A stretch of DNA of 42,080 bases. Origin: Plakobranchus ocellatus (Eukaryota > Mollusca > Gastropoda > Plakobranchidae). The notes below the pieces were generated by a model. It saw only the letters and a program-made list of their open reading frames with translations. It made no database searches and was not told where the DNA came from. A program made the translations under genes and the position numbers. Where the stretch lies: the NCBI GenBank assembly GCA_019648995.1, contig BLXT01002155.1:268980-311059 (forward strand), written 5' to 3'. This document shows positions 10,701 through 20,961 of this stretch, piece by piece. Position 1 is the first letter of the stretch. Each line of letters opens with the position of its first letter.

Positions 10701-13700
10701 TTTGTTTTGATTAAAAGCTAATAAAAGGTAATGAACTATTACTAACAGAGATTTCGTACAGACTTTGAAGCCTTGGATAGTATGATTAAAATTGAAGCCT
10801 TGGATAGTATGATTAAGATTGAAGATCTTTATCAGAATGGAAGAAAAAATATATCAGTGCAAAGTTTATGCATTTGCTCTTTTATTAAAAGTAAACTTCG
10901 TTTCACTGTTATTTACATTTTTTCATGGTCTTTACATTGTTTCACAATGTTCTGAATGCTTGCCTTTTCTCAACTTTCTCAACTCTAGCTGGAGAGTGAA
11001 GACACAAATGAGATGGTGTTTTGTGATGGCTGTGATATATGTGTTCACCAGGTAAATTGTTATTCCTTTTCTATCAACAGTCAATTCATATTAATCAAAA
11101 ACAAGTATATAATAAAAGAAAAAATTACACAGAAACCTCCAAATGAAAATTTGGTGCTTTCAGTTGATTTCTGTCCTCAAATTTATTCTCAAATTAACAT
11201 CTTTTGATTCAGACATAGCCATTGCTTTCAAAGCTTTAAAATGTGTTTTAAACAAACAAAGATGAATTCAGTATCAAGGTAAATGTGCTAAAATTTTTTT
11301 TTTAATTAGGCGTTGTAAAATACTTGAGTCAGTACGAGAGGGATTGATTCATGAATGTTTTAAAAATTTCAAAACTATCATTATTGTTGTGTGCTATAAT
11401 GCTGTGTATTTGCTCAACTATTGGAATATTTGAGAGCAAAATGCAATTGCAAGAACTCCAAAAGTCTAGATTAATCTTTTTTTTGGGTATGTGCATTTAA
11501 CTATTTAACTTATTTTGTTATTTTAAAAAAATTATGTTGCAATTCTAAAGCTGTTGTGGCAGTTTCAGTTCTGCCTATAATCTATATTATATATTATTTT
11601 GACATAAGGTCATCAAATAATTATAATTTCTAATTTTTGTCATTGTTATCTGTGCTGTGGTAAGAATTGCACTCTAAATATAAGAACATACATATATTGT
11701 AATACTCAACTTTTCATCTTTTAGGCTTGCTATGGTATCCAAACCATTCCTGAGGGCACTTGGTTGTGCCGTATTTGTGCATTGGGTATAAAGCCCATGT
11801 GTTTGCTGTGCCCTAAGCGAGGAGGGGCAATGAAACCCACAAAGTAAGCTTTTGAGTCTAGGATTTTCTCTTCATATGTGTAGAGCTTAAATCTCTTTTT
11901 CTTTTCTATAATTTACAACAACTCATTACATAAACGGTCATTTTTTCTAAGCGTAAAGCTTTCTTGCTGGGGGGGGGGGGGGTTGCATATACTAGTATCA
12001 ATCAAAATGAATTTTTGAAAAAGTTCTAGATGCAATTTAAAAAATCAATTGAACTGCATGGAAAAGTTCTTTTTCTTGTGTTGATTATATTTATCTTTTT
12101 ATTCAATATTGTGCTAATTTTGCCTTTTGTGATTTTATGCATAATGGTAAGATTGTTGCAATGTGTTATTTTCAATGACAGATTAACTCTTAAACCATTA
12201 AGTTTTTTCTCTCACACAAACCAATCAGATAAAATATGTCGTTCAAAACATAAAGAAAGTAGTCCCTGGGCAAATAAGTTAAGTTTCGGAATAATTTGGT
12301 TAGTCTAAAATTCAAAACTAGTTAACAGAAACAGAACAAACCCATTGGACGCTGGCAGCGTCCAGTGCGTGAATCTTACAAACTATTGGACGCTCCCATT
12401 GTCCAGCACCGGTTTACGAGTTAAAAATTAAAGAAAACAAAAAAGTCAGTGGCTTTTTATGAGCAAGACCATAATGTCTCATTTTTCTTTTTATATAATC
12501 TTATGGCCTGGTAACTTATTGAGAAGGAGTTCTTTCTGCAATGAGTACCTTATTTTGTGTATTTTTATTTTAAAAAAATTATTTAAAGCATTCCTCATTG
12601 ATTCATATCCATTTTTTGCTTAGTTGATTGTATTTGTATGCTCTGGAATTATCCCTCTGCAGAAGTGCTACTAAGTGGACTCATGTCAGTTGTGCTTTGT
12701 GGATCCCAGAAGTGAGCATTGGCTGTCCAGAGAAGATGGAGCCTATCACAAAGATATCCAATATACCTGTGAGTAACATGTTATTTTAATTTTTTTTTTC
12801 CTGCGCATTCCTTTTTTTTTTCCTTTTGAGTTAAAATTTTTAAAAAATAAAATGTACATGATCAAAATAAAAATTACTAGTTTCTGTGGCCAAGACTTTT
12901 TTTTATAGTTCTTTAAAGTTAAGCTTCTGTGGTGACATAGTTTATAGATATTTTGAATGAATGTATGTACCTCCTTTTTCTCCCTTGCTCACTTAGGTTA
13001 TGAACTAGTTAAAAGGCTTCCATCTTTAAAAACTATTGAAATAAAATCAGAGGTGCATGGGATTAAGCAAAAGTGTGGAATTTGATTAAAATGAATAATT
13101 TATAAATCATTGTCCTTGGGAGATTCAAAACATATTCTTATCCATTGCTTTTATCTGTTAAATAAATAAACACAAGTACAAGAGGAGAGCTTCGAAGTAT
13201 AAGATACTGTAAAGAGGACCAAGTGATATAAATTCAATTTTAATTCAGAGTGATTTTTTTTTTACTTTATTGTAGGCTTTGAATACATGTATTTTTTCCA
13301 GTAACTTTTTAAAAATACTGGGTTTTAAACAACAAAAAAAAGAAAGCTGTAAATGATTTTTTTTTTCTCTCCCAGCCATCTCGGTGGGCTCTTGTGTGTT
13401 GTTTGTGTAAAGAAAGAGTGGGTGCCTGTATTCAGTGCTCTGTGAAGCAGTGTAAGACTGCCTTCCATGTTACCTGTGGTTTTGCTCACAATCTGGACAT
13501 GCGAACCATCATGGATGACTCGGATGATGTGGATGGTATTCATTTAAAGGTAAAAGTTCTTTTCTTATTTTTTTCTTTATTATAATTATTTCTTTTAATT
13601 TTTTTGTTTACTCTCAAAAAGAAAAGAGGGACTTTAAAATTAAAATAAGCTAGCATGTGCTGTTCAACCTATCAGGGAATGAGGGAAGAGAAGGAGGAAA

Positions 13701-16700
13701 GCAGGTTTTTACACATTGCATTTTGCTGCTTGTTTTTCTTTTTGGGTTTAATTATTATTTTAAAGATGTTTTTCCTGAATGTGAACACGAGTCAAAATGT
13801 GGGACTGTAGACACATCACTTAGTTGTAGTAAGGTGAAACATGACCTGTTGAAGTTTAATGATCTGCACCAATAGTGGTTCACATATTGTGTGTTTAAAA
13901 AATTTAAATTATGCCCAGTCTATCCCGCATTTAATCTTCTCAACAGTCCACTAGTTTATCCACACCAAATAGCAACAGGGTTGTTTCACACCTTGTGACT
14001 CTAATATAGAAAAAAATTACCTTGTTCATGAATTTTCACCACATGATTTGTGTGTGGTTTTAGCAGTTATTAAAGTAGTGCTGTTAGCAGAGGTCTTGTT
14101 TGTTACCTAGAACTCATAGGAGGGAAAAAAAATAGTATTTTTTTAACTTCTGAATTTTTATTTTGTCATTTTTTTATTGAAGGCTTACTGCCCAAAACAC
14201 TCAAAGAATAGAAATGCTTCTGACTCTGACTCGCCAAAGAAAGAAGAATCTCAGGAAGATGAGGAGAACGATATCTCAGAAGCAGAAATGGCTAAAAAGA
14301 GAATGGAAAAGTAAGTGGAAATGTCTGTAAACTAACTCACAAAAATATTGTGATTTTCTACATGCCGAGACATAAGTGAATCTGTACGAAAGCTGCCCAC
14401 CCTAATGGGAGAGTAAAAGAAGTTACATTTTTCAGGCTCACGTTACTAATGATATTTTTATACCAAATTTCAGGTCAAAATTAATATTTTATGTCCGATT
14501 TCTATAGTGACTCAGTTTTTTTACCAGACTATTAAGTTAAAACATTTTTTTAATATTTAACTTCTTGCTGATAAAACTGTGATTAATGCAAAATTAGCCT
14601 AATTTATAGTTATTTTCTACCACCTTTTTTTTTATATCTTAAAAACATATTTGTAATTCTGACTTGATTTCAACCATCCACCCATGATTGATTTCTTACT
14701 TCTTTCTCATAGCTCTAATTGTCACTGATGAGATCAGTTGCAGTTGGTACTATCTTTTCATAATGTATATATTATTTCTGTTGCTTACAACCGCTACAGC
14801 TGTTTTGTATAGATTTTCTCACATACTTAAAAAGGCTCATTAAAAAAGAAGTGAAAATTCACATTATTTATTACTGCTTGAACTCTAGTGAGCGGCTGAG
14901 ACATCTTCTTTATTTCTCACTCAAGGCAGAAATGTTTCCAATTTATGAAAAATGAATAAAAAAATTCCTGAACCAAGAAAAAAAGTAATCATTCAGACTG
15001 ATCCTGAAATGCTGATTGGGGAGTCAACTATATCTATTCAAGAATAGTTTTATAAAGTTGTATGGCAGTTTTTAGCCCCAGCTTACATGTTTTGGCTTGT
15101 TTTGAAAGCAAATTATTTTAAAAGTCCTTTTTTTCTAGCAGTTATCTACATTTCCTTTCTCAGGCTTAATCAATTGGAAGAAGAATTTTACACACTGGTT
15201 GATCAGAATGAGGTTGCACAAAAGTTTTACATCCCAGAAGAAGCAGTTGATATTGTTGCAGAGTACTGGAAACTTAAAAGAAAGGTTAGAGGAATAACAC
15301 TAGAATACTTTTCTGTACTTTTTTTTTTATTTACCAGATTTTTTTGTTGTTTTTAAATGTTTCCATTTCCCAAACTATTTTTGTTAATATTCTAAATAAT
15401 AACAGTAAATATAAAGATATTTTTATTTTTAAAACGCTAAGAATTTTAGGAGTGTTGCATTTACAATTTTTGAAATACTTGTACTGAGTTATGGTCTTTC
15501 AAAGGTGTGGAATCTCAAAAAAAAAAAAAAAAAAAAAAATGGAAAAAAATCTTTCCACTTAAAAACAAATGCTGCATATGTTACAATTAAACTTACAGCT
15601 TTGTCAGACCTGCCATCATTCCGTTTTGTTTTGAAAAAATTCTGGTGAATGCTAAAATTCTATTCATTGGTACTTTGGCTAGAGGAGGGAAAGAAAACAA
15701 GTCTTTCAGTTGACTTTTTGGATCGATCCGATATCAGCAACTCTTGTAAAGTACAATGCATTTGCCTAAATAAACTGTAGTGAACAATATCTTCAATGTA
15801 TTTTCAAGTATGACTCAATGAGCCGATGTGCATTCAATAATTTTATTCAACATGCTGTAAGGGGAAACTGTATAACCCTTTCTTTATAGATGCATCATGG
15901 TGCTGCATGTTTTTGCAGTTATATACCTTCTTCTGTGTCATTGATACTTGTGGTCAGCACATAGGGATGTGAATGCAGCGTTCACTTGTTAAAAAATGAA
16001 GTAACTTGAAAGGCCAACAATCTGATGGAAGGAATGCAGAAGCCACCAATTTGTATCTTTGGGTGCTTTTCTTGTTATTTCATTCTTTGCTGACTGTTTT
16101 TGGTGTGACAGATATGAAACTTATGTAATCAATTAGACTTTTATGATTGATTAGGAATAGATCTAAAACCTATGGCTACATAAGCATGCCACCTGGGTTA
16201 TGGTGCGAAAATTGTCAGGTTCTCGGTGAAGATTATTATTAAATTTAGGTTACCTGAAATGGTAGTGGATTTGTGTGTGTGTATGTGATGGAGGGGGGTG
16301 GTCTGGCCTTCATTTCATGATTCTTTAGGATTTTCTTTATCACTCTACATATTTTGAGTTGGTCCATTTAATCAGGCCTAAAATTAATCTTCAACGGATT
16401 CTGCGCCCTTTTTGACTTTCTTGTACAATTCCAAGGGAAAGGGAAAGAAACATTGACATTGCAAATGGTTTTCACATCAATGATTAGGAAAAAAAGAGGA
16501 ATTGGGAAAGTTAATTCATAATATTTATGAATTTTTGCTCGTGCAGGCAAACAACAACAAGCCTCTGATTACACCAAAAATGGAAGAGGAAGACCAGATG
16601 CAGCGTCAGCAAAAAGACAGCCTGTGTGCCCGCATGAAGATGTTTGTACATCTTCGCCAGGATCTTGAGAGGGTATGGTTTTGTTTTGTTAAAATTACAT

Positions 16701-19700
16701 TTAGACTTTTTCCGCCCCTTTATTGTCTATTATTTACTTTCTTCTTTATGCCTTGTGGTTTTTTTTTTTTGTTTTTTTGTTACTTTATAAAGATTGCTAT
16801 GAATGAAATTGAACAGGGCAAGAAATGCAAGAGTTAACAAGGACATTTATTTTAGTTTTTTCACCCCTCTCACCCTTTAAAATATTTATTTTAAGTATTT
16901 TAAGGGCTTCAAAAAGCCAGTTAAGAAACTGTCGTTGGTGTGTCTGAATATTTTGGTCTAGTTACTTGGAAAAGGCTTATAAAAAATAATGGCCTTTATA
17001 GGGTAGAACGGTAGCTCATGTGGTAGTGCGGTTGACTATCAAGTAAGAGGTTCGAGGTTCAAATCCCAGTCCGGACCAAGTCAATTTTTCATTGCTCCCC
17101 TGTGTCCACCCTGCACTAAATGGGTAGCTAGGTCTCTTAAGATCCGGCGAAAGTAAAGGCGGCGAGGAAAGCAACAGCAAACTACCTCATAAAGCCATAT
17201 GCTAAGAACAATCAGGACCCTGCTCCTGGTTCCCTGATGCTTGGATTAAGCGTGAGACCAAGTGTGAGACCCATTTTACTTTTTTTTTTACATCAGCAAA
17301 ATTGTCTTGTTTTTTTTTGTTTTTCTGCCCTGATATGCAATAGGTTGGATTGAAAGCTTATTTCCTGGAAAAAAAATTTTTTTTTTTCGAAGTGAACTAC
17401 CTTTTCACTGAATAAAGAAATGAAGAATTTTTCTAGTAAAGCATTCCATAATTTCATTTAAGCTTTATTTTTAATTTTGAATAGAAGGGCTTTTAAAAGG
17501 AATTGCCCCCTTCCCTGTTTCTTTATCGTTTCACTTGCATTCAATTTTTCCATTTTTGTCATTTGTTTCTTTTCTAGGCTCGCAACTTATGCTACATGAT
17601 TAGCAAACGAGAGAAGACAAAGAGACAACTATTCAATGTGAAGGAGGCAGTCTTCCGTGCTCAGCTGCAAGTCCTTACTGACCCAAGTTTGAACCTTAGT
17701 GCAAGAGAGGCAGAGCGTGTGCGTCAAATGACCAAATTTAATTCACTTTATAGTGACCACAGCCGAAAGTCTGTTTTAAGTGGCAAAGCTCCTCGTGAAA
17801 ATCTTTTTACTCTTGAAAATCTCAAAACTCCTAAAGACCACGAAGAAGAAAAAGAGAAGGCAAAAGCAAAAATAGAGAGTGAAGGGAAAACAAATGGAAA
17901 GAAGAACGCTGAAAAGAAAGCAAATGCAAGCCTGAGTGCAAAAAAGAAAAAGGACAAAGCAGAGAGTGGCAAGATAAAAACCAAAGATGTGAATAGTGTT
18001 CCTACTGCCGCCAGTAATAAGGAAAAAATAAAAGAGGAAGTTGATGAGGCAGAATCGGACAAGGTTGTGAGCCTAGAAGAGAATAATGTGGAGCTGACTG
18101 ATAATCATGAAGATTGCGATGAAGCATCACCTAAAAATTATCAGGGGAAAGTCAGTCCGAAGAGAACAGAAGGTGAAACAGTAGCAGAGGAACCTGATGA
18201 CATTAAAGTCACTGAAGAGGAATTAGATTTACCTAACCAGAAAAACCTGATTCCCAGCAATCTGCGTAAAAAACTTACATCTATACTTCAGTCCAAGACA
18301 ATGATGCAGAAGCGCCAAGAGAAGTCTGACTCTAATGCAGAAATACTAAACATCGATGTTGAGAGTTTAGATGAAGAGGGAGCATCGTCTGAACTTATAA
18401 ATGAGATTCCTTTGCCAGTTGAAGAGCGTAGAAATCTTTTTGACCAGTTTAGTTCAGTACAGACCTTAAAAGTCAAGGAGCATTCACCAACTAGCACAAA
18501 AAAGAAAGATTCTGTGGTAAATTCTGCTTTGGTTAATACAAATGAATCCACATGCAAGAAAAATGAAGATGCGCTGATAAGCCCAGATGTAAAAGAGGAT
18601 AGAGTGCGCCATTCTTCATCTCATAAAAAGGCAAAAAGGCACAGACATGGTCGCTCATCTCGCAAACACAAAAAGCCCAGAAGAAGTCATTCTCCTGCTG
18701 GTTCAGATCGCTTCCGTCTCAGTGTCTCCCCTATTATTATCAAGACTGAAGGTGACAGCATCATCTCTAAACAGAGTAGCCGCCTTTCCAGTGAATCATC
18801 CCTTGCTAAAGATAAGTCACCGCTCAGCCCTGAAACAAGCCATGATGCATCATCTCATAGTCCACACCATCATGGTGATAATTATTCTCCCATGTCACTT
18901 ACTAGATCTGGAAAGAGTAGTAAGAAAAAGCGGTCTCGGCGAGACCGCAACAGTGAAGGGGATAGTTTACGTAGTGATTCAAGCTCAGCTAGTCCCATCA
19001 AACCGAGGAGGCAGCATCATCATAGATCAATGTTGTCTCCTTCAGCAGTCAGTGAATCTTCACATGTAATGACCGAGGATAAATTACATCCTGATAAAGA
19101 TCACGGCTTTAAAGTGGTTAAAGAGACAGACGAGTGTAGCAAGCTTGAAGACTCGCCAATATCAGACAAGGGAGAGAGCAGATTAAAACTTCATAGCAAG
19201 CTCCGCCTTAAGAAACAACATTCCCCTGTGAAAGGGGTGATAAGTTATGAAGTTATCAAGGACGAAGAAGAGGATGGTGAGCAAAAGCTCAAACATCAAA
19301 AAGATAAAGACATTAAAAATTGTGATAACAAAGTTGAAGATATCATGTCACAAATATTAGATACTAGCACTGTGACTCACAAAGGGGACAACGTCTTTGA
19401 GAATGTGAAGATAAGTCCGTCCTTCCTCAGGGAAGATGTAGCAAAGGGCAGTCAACTTCATTCTGAAAAAGATAGTAAAGTAATGGCTAAGGCAGAAGAT
19501 AAGAATGAAATGCAAAAGATGCCCGAGAGGAAGAGTAAAGGGGAAGAACATGGGTCAAAATCTCACAATCCTAAAAGGACAAATAAGGTATCAGTGATAA
19601 AGGTGAAAGAAGAGACTACTGATGGGGAGGGAATGATTGAAGCATCACATGTTAGCTTAGTAGATGTGCCACCTGAAAAAAGGACGAGAAGTGGGATGTT

Positions 19701-20961
19701 TTATCAAGAAAAGGATCAGTCATTACCTTCAGATGGTCTAGAAAATTCTTCTGATGAAAATTTTATGCCATGTAATAGATCGTCAAAAGTTTCCACCGTG
19801 GGCAGAACACGTCATTTACGACGCCTTCGAACCACACGCAAGAGTCATCCAGGTGAAAAAGAGGAGGATGGTGATATGGAAGATGAGGATACTGATAATG
19901 TTGGCAGTGAAGCTGGAGATGACAGCAGTGAGATGGAGAAAAATTTTTCACGTGGATCAAAGAGGAAAAGTAATGGTCTTTTGTGCAGAGGTATGAAACT
20001 GAAGTCTCCTCTACCTGATAAGCCAGAGATAAACAAGCTGTTGCTTGATCCCAGCAAGCTAATAGTGAAGAATAGTCTGCGCAAAAGAGTAGGGGACAGG
20101 CTGGCATCTGCTCTTAAGGGCCGCAGTCGTTGGCCCTCTATTAGAAGCAACCAAACCACCATGGATAAATTTGTGAAGAGAACCAACAGTTACGAAAACG
20201 TGTTCTCAAGGCCAGACATTGTTAGAGATCCCAATGCCAAACGGTTATCTTTACCATTGGCCAGGTCGGATCTCAGCCCGCTGTCAGTTAATAAATCTTC
20301 TTCTGTGATAAACACTACTCATGGCAATCGTGATGATACCTCATTACCAGTTTCCCCTCTAAAATTGCAAGCCATAACCACCACAGACTCTTCGCCTCGT
20401 GGTAGTTTGAATAGCTACCATATTCCTCGCCGCGCACAAAACTCTCCTAGCTGGTTAAAAACTAACAACAGCCCTTTGAGAGACTCAAAAGCAAGCAGTC
20501 AACTTTCATCCACAACAATGAATGAAGCAGATGCTACATTTGGTGGAGAGGAAAAGCTCCAAAGGCATGGCCTGAGGAGACAGCTCACATCTGACTCTGA
20601 CAGAGATAATGGCAATAATCCCGAAAGTTTCCAGCGCCTGCGGGAAAGTAACTTGGATCTCACTTCTGTAGTCAATACTCCGTCCAAGTGTGATGCTTCC
20701 AAGTTAAATGAAGACCATTTTGATGGTAATCAGAGTTATCGCTCTCCTTCCCCAGTGTCGAGTATCACTAGTGTAGCCTCCAGCAGACTTGGAAAATATA
20801 TGGTTGGGAGAGGAGAAGATGAGGATGATGAAGAGGAGAATACGCCTACCAAAAGGGTGACCAGAAGTCAAGTGTATGAGGATATATCATCTTGCAGTCC
20901 TAGTTCTAGACTAAGAAGTAGAGGCACCATTTTGAAACCACCCAAGCTAACTTTGTCCTGA
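4792..20961 (+). CDS. JADE: JADE-family PHD-finger protein (HBO1/KAT7 complex scaffold), complete, 16 coding exons
   Basis: Joined exons: 4792-4843, 6220-6300, 7001-7098, 8131-8288, 8638-8676, 9018-9181, 10247-10305, 10579-10668, 10989-11051, 11725-11843, 12663-12768, 13376-13549, 14183-14310, 15164-15284, 16547-16672, 17578-20961. Together they are 4962 nt, or 1653 residues plus TGA. All introns are GT-AG and every junction keeps frame. The N-terminus carries the JADE signature [11 protein letters not shown] (residues about 79-89) and [15 protein letters not shown]. An EPL1-like stretch, a C4HC3 PHD finger (242-286), an extended PHD (294-407) and the conserved blocks [15 protein letters not shown] and HLRQDLER follow. 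In known family members these PHDs read histone H3 and the scaffold joins HBO1/KAT7 to ING4/5 and MEAF6 in the nucleus. The start has A at -3 and an in-frame TGA at 4747 inside the probable 5' UTR. The length resembles Drosophila Rhinoceros more than the shorter vertebrate JADE1-3. Identity is near certain; exons 1-3 are the least conserved. Confidence 0.95.
5515..5935 (+). mobile_element. Decayed LINE fragment (reverse-transcriptase C-terminal region) in JADE intron 1
   Basis: Across shifting frames one can read NVVLLYG, then [25 protein letters not shown], a KRR-GW...LGRP block and [11 protein letters not shown]. These follow the usual order of a common invertebrate non-LTR element tail: LLYG..TW, T..NIRKIQVFVNRCLRRIL, IDIEIKRRRW.WIGHTLRKP, then WNPQGKRKRGRP. 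In-frame stops and at least two frameshifts show that it is dead. It lies in the same orientation as JADE. The family match is from memory of conserved motifs, not a search. Confidence 0.65.
7138..7399 (+). mobile_element. tRNA-derived SINE, copy 1, in JADE intron 3
   Basis: The head has a tRNA-like A box (TTGCTCATCTGGTAGAGC) and a B box (GTTTCGAATCC). The body is shared with the copies at 17001 and 41748: CAAGTCAATTTTTCATTG, GGGTAGCTAGGTCTCTTAAG, AACTACCTCATAA, GGACCCTACTCCTGGTTCCC. It ends in a T-rich tail. Relative to copy 2 it lacks 15 bp between two CGGCGA repeats. T-rich flanks prevent a clear target-site duplication call. Confidence 0.85.
8131..10305 (+). other. JADE: JADE exons 4-7: EPL1-like N-terminal region
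   Basis: Residues 78-217. The block runs from [12 protein letters not shown] through [21 protein letters not shown] and [17 protein letters not shown] to [13 protein letters not shown]. It aligns in order with the N-terminal third of human JADE1 and JADE3, where the RYDL(D/N)DMD...WL motif is a hallmark shared with EPC/BRPF-type scaffolds. In the known family this region helps recruit the HBO1 acetyltransferase module. Exon 5 is a micro-exon of 39 nt. Confidence 0.9.
9345..9690. repeat. 173-bp tandem duplication in JADE intron 6
   Basis: AAAGAAAACTGTATCATC occurs at 9395 and again at 9568. It is embedded in two diverged copies that also share CTGCCTGCT.TTCA, TTTAGAGGA, a GACA.TT..CCATGA-type block and TCTGACCATATGTAG-type ends. 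The offset is 173 bp. It looks like an old segmental tandem duplication without coding content. Confidence 0.7.
10651..11778 (+). other. JADE: JADE PHD finger 1 (exons 8-10)
   Basis: The zinc ligands are C242, C245, C259, C262, H267, C270, C283 and C286, which is an intact C4HC3 pattern. It is preceded by [17 protein letters not shown] and includes [19 protein letters not shown]. In JADE/BRPF proteins this finger binds the unmodified or lightly modified H3 tail. Two introns interrupt the domain at 10669-10988 and 11052-11724. Confidence 0.93.
10767..10822. repeat. 27-bp tandem duplication in JADE intron 8
   Basis: GAAGCCTTGGATAGTATGAT followed by TAAAATT is repeated twice in direct succession with one substitution. 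It lies entirely inside the 320-bp intron between the two PHD1 exons. Confidence 0.8.
11969..11982 (+). repeat. G14 run in JADE intron 10
   Basis: Fourteen consecutive G within AT-rich intron. G-runs of this length can form G-quadruplex-like structures in the plus-strand transcript. Confidence 0.85.
12322..12425. mobile_element. Possible TTAA-bounded MITE with GC-rich palindromes, JADE intron 10
   Basis: A GC-rich island in AT-rich intron holds the near-perfect hairpin CATTGGACGCTG-G-CAGCGTCCAGTG (12343-12367). A diverged second version, TTGGACGCTCCCATTGTCCAG, lies at 12385-12405. TTAA is found on both sides (TTAACAG at 12322, GAGTTAA ending near 12424). piggyBac-type MITEs duplicate TTAA and are often GC-rich palindromes. 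TTAA is common by chance here, so this remains tentative. Confidence 0.35.
17001..17290 (+). mobile_element. tRNA-derived SINE, copy 2, in JADE intron 15
   Basis: Same family as the copies at 7138 and 41748. The A box is TAGCTCATGTGG and the B box GGTTCAAATCC. The full conserved body is present, including the GGCGAAAGTAAAGGCGGCGA segment. Near the 3' end GCGTGAGACC is followed by a repeat-like AAGTGTGAGACCC, an expansion absent from the other two. The 3' end is ATTTTAC plus a T run. It inserts about 290 bp upstream of the last coding exon's acceptor. Confidence 0.87.
17578..20961 (+). other. JADE: JADE terminal coding exon: conserved helix then very long disordered tail
   Basis: This single exon supplies residues 527-1653. 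It opens with [17 protein letters not shown], the conserved end of the JADE KAT-interaction block. About 1,050 residues of low-complexity sequence follow: Lys/Glu-rich runs (about 610-700), a His/Arg/Ser basic stretch (about 865-890), Ser-Pro clusters and acidic patches. Ser-Pro pairs would suit proline-directed kinases. The frame is open for 3.4 kb in AT-rich DNA, so it is plainly coding although I recognise no further domain. A PCNA-box-like motif lies at residues 1385-1392. Confidence 0.92.

Larger units (their letters stand above)
11800..14200 (+). other. JADE: JADE extended PHD finger 2 (exons 10-13)
   Basis: Residues 294-407. The order is [14 protein letters not shown], the knuckle [39 protein letters not shown], then [17 protein letters not shown], ending in AYCPKH. 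The Cys/His set is complete for a zinc-knuckle plus atypical PHD, as in the PHD-zinc knuckle-PHD module of JADE, BRPF and AF10. That module binds nucleosomal DNA and histone H3. Confidence 0.93.

Noticed and set aside
18647..19069. 140-codon plus-strand open frame
   Set aside because: It is an alternative frame of the JADE terminal exon, which is clearly coding in another frame.
19763..20186. Minus-strand open frames over the JADE terminal exon
   Set aside because: Antisense shadows of purine-rich Lys/Glu/Ser codons.
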